Origin: Chloroflexota bacterium
GTDB taxonomy: Bacteria; Chloroflexota; Limnocylindria; Limnocylindrales; CSP1-4
Assembly: GCA_021802185.1 (NCBI GenBank)
Contig: JAKAAV010000017.1
Location: 1 to 13,013 of the forward strand
Reading direction: 5' to 3'
DNA: 13,013 nt
The notes below the pieces were generated by a model that was not told the DNA's origin, ran no database searches, and was given only the letters and a program-made list of their open reading frames with translations. This document shows positions 1 to 5,248 of the stretch, one piece after another. How positions within the stretch are numbered: the first letter of the stretch is position 1; every line of letters starts with the position of its first letter. The position numbers and the translations under genes were made by a program.

Positions 1-548
1 TCGAACATCCGGCGCCAGATCCGGGGCGAATACGCGAGGTTGTGCCCCGACGGCCACTCGTCGCGGCTGAAGATCATCGGGCAGTTCTCGATCGCGATCC
101 GGACGCCCCTGTCCTCCGCATGCCGGACGATCTCGGGCCAGATCGTCAGGGCCGTCTCCCAGTTCTCGTCCTGCGTCTTCGACCCGTCGGCCCCGACGAA
201 CGTGTTGACCACGGGCACGCGCATGAGCGCGGCGGCGTCGATGACCCGCCGCAGGTGCCCGATGACGGCTGCCCGGTGATCGGGATCGGGGTGGAGCGGG
301 TTCGGGTAGTAGCCGAGCCCGCTGATCTCGATGCCCTTCGACGCGAGCTCGCCGACGATCTCGCTCGCGCGCCCGGGCGACAGCGCGTCGACGTCGGCGT
401 GGGACGTCCCGGCATACCGCCGCCGTGCGCCCTCGCTCGGCGGCCAGCAGGCGACCTCGAGCGCCGAGAACCCGTTCGCCGCCGCCCAGTCGGCAACATC
501 CATCAGCGGCGTCTGCGGGAACGGGGCGGTGAGCAGGCCGAGTTTCAC
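1..548 (-). CDS. Sugar phosphate isomerase/epimerase-like TIM-barrel protein (3' end beyond window)
   Basis: The gene runs off the left edge, so only about 182 N-terminal residues are visible. They read as a xylose-isomerase-like TIM barrel: strand-like starts VKLGLLTAPFP (1-11) and FSALEVACWPP (27-37), a conserved HPDPDHR segment (86-92) and the motif AIENCPM (152-158), whose Glu154 is normally a divalent-metal ligand in this superfamily. Family members isomerise or epimerise sugars or inositol derivatives in the cytoplasm; the substrate cannot be read from sequence. I chose GTG at 548 because GGGAGG lies six bases upstream (560-555) and the GTGA overlap with the upstream oxidoreductase stop indicates translational coupling. 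The pairing with a Gfo/Idh/MocA dehydrogenase is typical of sugar, inositol or glycoside catabolic operons. Family is confident; substrate is unknown. Confidence 0.88.
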   Translation of the reverse strand, partial: MKLGLLTAPFPQTPLMDVADWAAANGFSALEVACWPPSEGARRRYAGTSHADVDALSPGRASEIVGELASKGIEISGLGYYPNPLHPDPDHRAAVIGHLRRVIDAAALMRVPVVNTFVGADGSKTQDENWETALTIWPEIVRHAEDRGVRIAIENCPMIFSRDEWPSGHNLAYSPRIWRRMF

Positions 549-1807
549 GCGGGTCCTCCCTGTGCAGGCGTTTCCGCCGGACGCTCCGTCGTTGCCCCCG
601 TGGCTGCCGTTGCCGCCGTGGCCGTCGCGCCCGCCCTGGCAGGCATCGCCCGCTCCCGGTGCACGTCCACCCACCGTCCCGACCGGGCGCTCTCGGCGAT
701 CGCGTCGCCCACGAGCATCTCGTCGTGACCGTCGGCGAACGTCGCGTACGCGGGGCGCTCCGATGGCCGTCCGGCGGCGACGTCGGCGTAGATCGCGGCG
801 AAGTGGGCCGGGAACGTCTCCCCGAAGCCCTCGACGTGCCCGCCCGGCAGCCCCGCCGCGGCACGGCCGGCCGCGTTCATCAGCGCCGGGTTCCGCAGCA
901 GCAGCTCGTTCGGGCGCTCGCGGTGGCCGATCCACAGCTCGTCGGGCTGCTCCGAGTTCCAGGCGGCCGCCGCCAGCGACCCGTCGATCTCGTACCGCAG
1001 CGAGTTCTTGCGGCCATGGCTGACCTGCGAGATGGCCACCACCCCGCGCGCCCCGTTCTCGAAGCGCAGCAGGATCGTCGCGGCATCCTCGGTGGTCATC
1101 GGGCGCTCGACCGTCTCGCCGGCATGCTCTGTCGAGAACGTCATCACGGGCCCACGCGGCTCGCGGCGGACTGGGATGAATGTCGCGAGATCGGCCATGA
1201 CCGAGAGCACGCGCTTCCCGGACAGGAACGTCACGAGATCGAGGAAGTGCGAGCCGATGTCGCCGACCGCCCGCAGCGCGCCCCCGCGCCCCGGCTCGAG
1301 CCGCCAGTTCCAGTCGGTCTCGAGCGCCAGCCAGTCCTGCAGGTAGTGGCCGCTGATCAGCCGGACCTCGCCCAGCGCACCCGCCTCGATCTCGGCGGCG
1401 AGGTGCTGGTTCAGCGGGTAGAACCGGATGTTGAAGTTGACGGCGTTGACGAGCCCGGTCGACGCGGCAAGGGAGACGAGCTCCGCCGATTCGTCCGAGG
1501 TCATCGCGAGCGGCTTCTCGCACACGACGTGCCGCCCCGCGGCGAGGATCTCGCGCACCTGCGCGTGGTGCAGGTGGTTGGGTGACGTCACGTGGACGAC
1601 CCGGACGCCGTCGTCCGAGAGCAGGTCCGCGAGCGTCGCGTACGCCCTCGGAACCGCGAGCTCCGCGGCGCGCGCGGCGCCGTGCTCAGGCGTGTCCTCG
1701 AGGATGCCGACCACGTGAACACCGAGCCGTCGCAGGGCGTCGACGTGCACGGTGCCGATGAACCCGGTCCCGACCACCGCGGTGCCGATGTCGCTCGGGC
1801 GCGTCAT
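545..1807 (-). CDS. Gfo/Idh/MocA family NAD(P)-dependent oxidoreductase
   Basis: This 420-residue protein has the family layout. The Rossmann nucleotide-binding motif GTGFIG is at 13-18, the acidic end of strand two is near ILED (35-38), and the EKPLAM signature at 97-102 includes the lysine normally used in catalysis. The C-terminal substrate domain begins near 125, and GDIGSHFLD (182-190) supplies the aspartate and histidine typical of the active site. Members oxidise or reduce sugars, inositols or their derivatives with NAD(P). The last ~33 residues (from about 388) are a low-complexity Ala/Thr/Pro tail that looks dispensable. The start is ATG 1807, preceded ten bases upstream by GGGGAGGAGG (1827-1818). 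The gene is first in its operon, overlaps the isomerase-like gene by four bases, and is divergent from a ROK repressor that probably controls it. The exact substrate is not inferable. Confidence 0.93.
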   Translation of the reverse strand: MTRPSDIGTAVVGTGFIGTVHVDALRRLGVHVVGILEDTPEHGAARAAELAVPRAYATLADLLSDDGVRVVHVTSPNHLHHAQVREILAAGRHVVCEKPLAMTSDESAELVSLAASTGLVNAVNFNIRFYPLNQHLAAEIEAGALGEVRLISGHYLQDWLALETDWNWRLEPGRGGALRAVGDIGSHFLDLVTFLSGKRVLSVMADLATFIPVRREPRGPVMTFSTEHAGETVERPMTTEDAATILLRFENGARGVVAISQVSHGRKNSLRYEIDGSLAAAAWNSEQPDELWIGHRERPNELLLRNPALMNAAGRAAAGLPGGHVEGFGETFPAHFAAIYADVAAGRPSERPAYATFADGHDEMLVGDAIAESARSGRWVDVHRERAMPARAGATATAATAATGATTERPAETPAQGGPA

Positions 1808-1817
1808 CGCGCTCGCG

Positions 1818-1827
1818 CCTCCTCCCC
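1818..1827 (-). promoter_or_regulatory. Strong Shine-Dalgarno of the oxidoreductase gene
   Basis: GGGGAGGAGG on the minus strand ends ten bases before ATG 1807. It supports that start and shows that this transcript has a 5' leader, in contrast to the divergent ROK gene. Confidence 0.7.
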
Positions 1828-1960
1828 GTCTCCCGTATCCGGATCGCCACTCCGCGCCCGACTCGCCGGTGGCCAGCGCCCGTCCCGGGAGTCGCTGCGG
1901 GCGCGTGCCGCCGGCCGGGCCGCTCGTCTTCCGCGCCGCCCTCCCCCCGCGGGCGCCGCA

Positions 1961-2043
1961 GTTTCGTGTGAGGGCGATACTACTTCAGCCTGTCAACTGC
2001 AAAAGGTGTTGCGAGCAGGGGCAGATCGCGTATGATCGGGCCC
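1961..2043. promoter_or_regulatory. Divergent promoter/operator region between the oxidoreductase and the ROK repressor
   Basis: This is the AT-richest part of the 224-bp spacer. On the plus strand TATGAT (2031-2036) preceded 16 bases upstream by TTGCGA (2009-2014) forms a promoter whose start would fall at or next to GTG 2044. On the minus strand TAGTAT (1982-1977) could serve as the -10 of the catabolic operon, giving a leader of about 160 bases; a TTGACA (1996-1991) lies too close to it to be the matching -35. A short inverted repeat, GCAA-N6-TTGC (1999-2012), lies between the two and overlaps the plus -35, so it is a weak operator candidate for the ROK protein. The elements are visible; their function is inferred. 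Confidence 0.4.
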
Positions 2044-3402
2044 GTGACACCCCCGCGGTACGCTCGCCCGGGCGAGCGCCCCCCGGACACCTTCCCTCGC
2101 GCGCGAACCGCTTCGAGCGAGTCCGCGCCCGGACGCCCGCGTGCCACGTCGGACGACTCGCTCGATACCCTGCTGTGCGTCCTCGACGACGTCCGGTTGC
2201 GCGGCGCACGGTCGCGCAGCGAGCTCATCGCATCGACCGGTCTCGGGCGCAACGTGGTATCGGAGCGCGTCGCGCAACTCCTCGAGCGCCGCCTGCTGGT
2301 CGAGGGGCCTCTCGCGCCGAGCACGGGCGGCCGTCCGCCACGGAGCCTGACATTCAACGAGGACGCGGGATACGTCCTGGTCGCGGACCTCGGCGCGAGC
2401 AGCGTCGACGTCGCGCTCACGTCGCTCGCCGGGCGCCTGATCCGGCACCGCGCCGCCGTCATCCGCATCGACGCCGGACCCGAGCGGGTCCTCGAGCAGG
2501 TCGACGGGCTCTTCGACGAGATCCTCGCGGACGGCGGCATGCCGGGGGGAGGCCTCTGGGGGATCGGGATCGGCATCCCCGGACCCGTCGAGTTCCGCAC
2601 CGGGCGCCCCGTCTCGCCGCCGATCATGCCGGGGTGGGACGGCTACCCGGTCCGCGAGCACTTCGCCGCCCGGCACGACGTGCCCGTCTGGGTCGACAAC
2701 GACGTCAACATCATGGCGCTCGGCGAGATGCGCGCCGGCGTGGCTGCCGGGCACGAGAACGTCGTGGTGATCAAGATCGGGACGGGGATCGGCGCCGGGA
2801 TCATCTCGGACGGGCGGCTCCACCGCGGCGCACAGGGCAGTGCCGGGGACGTCGGCCACATCCAGGTCTCGGACGACCCGACGGTCGTGTGCCGGTGCGG
2901 GAACCGCGGGTGCCTCGAGGCGCTCGCGGGCGGCGCGGCGATCGCGCGGGCGGGGGAGGCCGCGGCCCGCGACGGGAGCAGCACGCGCCTCGCAGAGCTC
3001 CTCGCCCAGGGACGGGACCTCACGGCGAAGGACGTCGCCCGCGAGGCGGCGCACGGGGATCCGGTCGCGGTCGACATCCTGCAGTCGGCGGGCCGGGACG
3101 TCGGCGCGATGCTGGCCAGCATCGTGAACTTCTTCAACCCCTCGCTGATCGTCATCGGCGGCGGCGTGTCGGGAAGCGGCGACCAGCTGCTCGCGGCGAT
3201 TCGCGAGACGGTCTACGGGCGCTCGCTGCCGCTGGCCACGCGCGACCTCGTGATCCAGCGCTCGTCGCTCGGGGGTCGCGGGGGCGTCATCGGCGCGTCC
3301 GCCATGGTCGTCGACCAGCTGTTCTCGCGCGAGGTCCTCGCGCGGTGGTTCGACCGGGGAACGCCCGCGGGCCTCCGCAGGGCGGTCGAGCCCGCGGCCT
3401 GA
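2044..3402 (+). CDS. ROK-family transcriptional repressor (NagC/Mlc/XylR-like)
   Basis: The protein has about 452 residues: a flexible N-terminus, a winged-HTH domain (about 42-88, with SELIASTGLGRNVVSERV as the helix pair) and a ROK sugar-kinase-like domain. Visible ROK features, numbered from GTG 2044, are the phosphate-loop region VADLGASS (113-120), the catalytic-type Asp220 in DNDVN, the GDVGH segment (268-272) and the zinc set His272, Cys283, Cys285 and Cys290 in CRCGNRGCLE. The usual ExGH glutamate is aspartate here, a conservative change. ROK repressors bind a sugar effector and release DNA. Being divergent from a sugar oxidoreductase/isomerase operon, it most likely represses that operon and itself. 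I prefer GTG 2044 because TATGAT lies seven bases before it with no Shine-Dalgarno (leaderless). ATG 2032 in the same frame overlaps that -10 element and is the alternative. The last codons belong to a 34-bp tandem repeat. Confidence 0.92.
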   Translation: MTPPRYARPGERPPDTFPRARTASSESAPGRPRATSDDSLDTLLCVLDDVRLRGARSRSELIASTGLGRNVVSERVAQLLERRLLVEGPLAPSTGGRPPRSLTFNEDAGYVLVADLGASSVDVALTSLAGRLIRHRAAVIRIDAGPERVLEQVDGLFDEILADGGMPGGGLWGIGIGIPGPVEFRTGRPVSPPIMPGWDGYPVREHFAARHDVPVWVDNDVNIMALGEMRAGVAAGHENVVVIKIGTGIGAGIISDGRLHRGAQGSAGDVGHIQVSDDPTVVCRCGNRGCLEALAGGAAIARAGEAAARDGSSTRLAELLAQGRDLTAKDVAREAAHGDPVAVDILQSAGRDVGAMLASIVNFFNPSLIVIGGGVSGSGDQLLAAIRETVYGRSLPLATRDLVIQRSSLGGRGGVIGASAMVVDQLFSREVLARWFDRGTPAGLRRAVEPAA

Positions 3403-3504
3403 ATCGAGGCGGGACCGCAACACCTCCGCGGCCTGACGGCACCGGGACGCGCAACAGCTCCGCGTCCTGAACGCACGCGGACGCAAGGCACCGACGCGTG
3501 ACCA
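3392..3504. repeat. Imperfect 34-bp tandem repeat spanning the ROK stop codon
   Basis: The 11-mers CCGCGGCCTGA (3392-3402), CCGCGGCCTGA (3426-3436) and CCGCGTCCTGA (3460-3470) recur at exactly 34-bp spacing. The two copies after the stop share 18 of 20 bases over 3417-3436 and 3451-3470. A degenerate fourth copy follows to about 3504. The first copy contains the ROK stop codon, so the array looks like duplication of the gene's 3' end. Confidence 0.75.
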
Positions 3505-3505
3505 G

Positions 3506-3522
3506 CCGGGTTCCGCTCCCGG
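3506..3522. terminator. Weak hairpin in the convergent ROK/ceoC spacer
   Basis: CCGGG (3506-3510) and CCCGG (3518-3522) can pair around a seven-base loop between two converging genes, where a bidirectional terminator is expected. There is no T tract and the stem is only five base pairs, so this is tentative. Confidence 0.25.
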
Positions 3523-3556
3523 ACGGACCCACGCCCCCGCTGGATCGGCCGACCTG

Positions 3557-4237
3557 CTAGACCGCAGCCTGCTCCGTGTGCTCGCCGATCAGGAGGCGCC
3601 GCACGTCGTCCTGGCAGTCCGTCCGGCTGAGCGCCACGAGCTTGTCGCCGGGCTCGATCACCGTCTCCGGTCGGACGGGCTGCGCCACGTCACCCCGGAT
3701 CACGACGAACAGCATGCAGCCGTCGGGAAGGGAGAGGTCGCGCGCCGCGCGGCCCGCGGCGGGCGAATCCGGCTCGATCTGCGCCTCGACGAGCTCGAGC
3801 TCTCCCGTCGAGAGCTGGGCGAGGTGGAGCAGGTCGTGGACGGGAATGTCCTGCTCGATGGCACCGAGCGCCATCCGCGTCGGGTTGATGACCTCGTCGA
3901 CGCCGAGCTTCCGGAACAGCGCCTCGTTGCGGGGACTGTTGACGCGCGCGATCGTGCGCGGCACGTCGAAATGGTGCTTCGCCATCTGGCAGACGACCAG
4001 GTTGTCCTCGTCGTCGCCGGTGACCGCGGTCACGATCGACGCGCGGTTCGCGCCGGCCTCTGCGAGGTGCTTGCCCTCGCAGCCGTCGCGGTTCAGCACC
4101 ACGCTCCCGATCTCGTGGGAGATCTCCGCCGCGCGCCGCGGGTCCTTCTCGAGCAGGACGACCTCGTGGCCGGACGCCAGCAGCTCGCGCGTCAGGTAGT
4201 ACCCGACCTTTCCGCCGCCGACGATGATGATGAACAT
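3557..4237 (-). CDS. ceoC: TrkA-type RCK potassium-uptake regulatory protein, CeoC-like
   Basis: This 226-residue cytoplasmic protein has the complete two-domain TrkA layout. The N-terminal RCK_N Rossmann domain carries GGGKVG (7-12), the acidic strand end VVLLEKD (26-32) and GDDEDNLVVC (74-83). The RCK_C ligand-binding domain spans about 145-215, including EPGDKLVALSR (195-205). Such proteins bind NAD(H) or ATP and gate the membrane part of a K+ transporter. ATG 4237 overlaps the stop of the preceding TrkA-N gene by one base (TGATG) and has TGGAGG seven bases upstream (4250-4245). Gene order beside a second TrkA protein and a large permease matches the mycobacterial ceoB-ceoC locus as I know it. 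No TrkH/TrkG gene is present, so the partner is probably the nearby KimA-like permease; that is inference. Confidence 0.9.
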   Translation of the reverse strand: MFIIIVGGGKVGYYLTRELLASGHEVVLLEKDPRRAAEISHEIGSVVLNRDGCEGKHLAEAGANRASIVTAVTGDDEDNLVVCQMAKHHFDVPRTIARVNSPRNEALFRKLGVDEVINPTRMALGAIEQDIPVHDLLHLAQLSTGELELVEAQIEPDSPAAGRAARDLSLPDGCMLFVVIRGDVAQPVRPETVIEPGDKLVALSRTDCQDDVRRLLIGEHTEQAAV

Positions 4238-4686
4238 CAGCGCGCCTCCACCGGCTCGGCCGTCAGGGCTCCCGCGTTCGGGTCGCCGGGGAGGCCCAGC
4301 GCGCGAGACAGGGCGTCGACCATCATCGTCGTGCGGCAGACGACGGCGAGGCCCATCGTGCGGTACGCCGCCGCCCGCACCGGATCGTTGATCTTCGCGA
4401 CGACGTGGGGGATCCGCAGTGTGTCCTGCGCGATCTGCGCTGCGAGCGCGTTCCGGTTGTCGCCCTCGGTGAGCGCGAAGAACCAGTCGGCGCGCTCCGC
4501 CCCCGCGCGGTGCAGGACGTCCTCGTCCGTGCCGTCGCCGCGCACGGCCTGCCCCGTGAAATCGCTGTTGAGACGGTTGAATGCCCGTGACGTGACGTCG
4601 ATGATCGTGACGTCGTGCCCGGCCCGGGACAGCGCGTCGGCGAGGCCCGCGCCCACCCGACCGCATCCCACGATGATCGCGCGCAC
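4237..4686 (-). CDS. ceoB: Truncated TrkA-N (RCK_N-only) protein, CeoB-like
   Basis: The protein is only 149 residues and contains a single RCK_N domain: GCGRVG (7-12), the acidic strand end VTIIDV (26-31), RGDGTDEDVL (49-58) and TEGDNRN (73-79). The regulatory RCK_C domain found in ordinary CeoB/TrkA proteins (about 220 residues) is absent. The next gene begins at its stop codon, so there is no room for a lost domain downstream. GTG 4686 is supported by AAGGAG (4698-4693), which overlaps the uspA-like stop and sits six bases before the start. It presumably pairs with the full-length CeoC-like protein to form an asymmetric nucleotide-binding ring. The pairing is inference; the domain content is seen directly. 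Confidence 0.88.
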   Translation of the reverse strand: MRAIIVGCGRVGAGLADALSRAGHDVTIIDVTSRAFNRLNSDFTGQAVRGDGTDEDVLHRAGAERADWFFALTEGDNRNALAAQIAQDTLRIPHVVAKINDPVRAAAYRTMGLAVVCRTTMMVDALSRALGLPGDPNAGALTAEPVEAR

Positions 4687-4697
4687 CGATCGCTCCT

Positions 4698-5192
4698 TCA
4701 GTCGCGAGCGACCGCGCGCCGCTCGCTGCCGTCTGCGGTTTCCGCCGGGATCGCGGTGCGGACGACGACCACCGCCATGGGCGCGTTCTGCAGCACGTAG
4801 GGGACCACGCGGCCCATGGCGAACTCACCGCCGAACTTCGTGCGGTATGGCAGCCCCGCCACGATCAGGTCAGCCCCGATCGCCGCTGCCTCGTCGACGA
4901 TCGCGGCGCCGACGTCTCGCGCCTGCAGCAGGGTCGTCTTGAGCGACACGCCGACCCGCTCGGCCTGCGCCTCGGCCCGGTCGAGCACCTCGGATGCCCG
5001 CTGCTGGCTGCCCGGCACGACGTCGCCCAGGTCGTGCGTCCAGTCGACCTCGATGACGTGGACGGCGACGACGTCCGTCTTCGCGCGTCCTGCGAACTTC
5101 GTCGCGGCGCCCACGACGAGCTGGTCCGTCGGCCCCCCGTTCAGCGCCAGCACGACGCGCGCGAACTGGCCATAGCCATTGCTCTCTCCCAT
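4698..5192 (-). CDS. UspA-family universal stress protein
   Basis: This 164-residue cytoplasmic protein has one USP fold: the first strand RVVLALNGG (12-20), the central AVHVIEVDW (43-51), the helix AAIVDEAAAIGADLIVAGLP (96-115) and the C-terminal APMAVVVVR (137-145). The usual ATP motif G-2x-G-9x-G-S/T is degraded: after Gly113 the expected glycine is Tyr116, and Gly127 is followed by Arg, so it may not bind ATP in the standard way. It is eleven bases upstream of ceoB and is the first gene of that operon. The start ATG 5192 has no Shine-Dalgarno; TACGCT ends eight bases before it, suggesting a leaderless transcript. Its position between a permease that itself ends in a USP-like domain and two TrkA proteins suggests a role in sensing for K+ transport, which is inferred. 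Confidence 0.88.
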   Translation of the reverse strand: MGESNGYGQFARVVLALNGGPTDQLVVGAATKFAGRAKTDVVAVHVIEVDWTHDLGDVVPGSQQRASEVLDRAEAQAERVGVSLKTTLLQARDVGAAIVDEAAAIGADLIVAGLPYRTKFGGEFAMGRVVPYVLQNAPMAVVVVRTAIPAETADGSERRAVARD

Positions 5193-5200
5193 CGGCGCAC

Positions 5201-5206
5201 AGCGTA
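5201..5206 (-). promoter_or_regulatory. Candidate -10 element for leaderless uspA-ceoB-ceoC transcript
   Basis: TACGCT on the minus strand ends eight bases before ATG 5192. There is no clear -35 at normal distance and no Shine-Dalgarno. It matches the arrangement seen at three other genes in the window. Confidence 0.4.
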
Positions 5207-5218
5207 TCACCGCCGAAC

Positions 5219-5231
5219 CGGCCCGAGGCCG
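5219..5231 (-). terminator. Short GC hairpin after the permease gene
   Basis: CGGCC (5219-5223), loop CGA and GGCCG (5227-5231) form a compact hairpin in the 56-base gap after the permease stop. No T tract follows, so it is only a weak terminator candidate separating the permease from the uspA-led operon. Confidence 0.25.
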
Positions 5232-5248
5232 CGACCCGGTCAACGGTG

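Noticed and set aside
585..660. Repetitive DNA at the 3' end of the oxidoreductase gene
   Set aside because: It encodes a low-complexity Ala/Thr tail; the repeats are short, imperfect and explained by composition.
42..1585. Long plus-strand open frames opposite the isomerase and oxidoreductase genes
   Set aside because: They are Arg/Pro/Ala-rich mirror frames of clearly homologous minus-strand genes, typical of high-GC DNA.
1991..1996. TTGACA as the -35 of the oxidoreductase promoter
   Set aside because: The only nearby -10 (TAGTAT, 1982-1977) is eight bases away, far too close for a sigma-70-type promoter.
1752..3486. Overlapping long frames on both strands across the ROK gene
   Set aside because: Only the 2044-3402 frame contains ROK and HTH motifs; the others are compositional shadows.
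3392..3504. CRISPR array
   Set aside because: The repeats are contiguous and diverged, have no unique spacers and no cas genes nearby.
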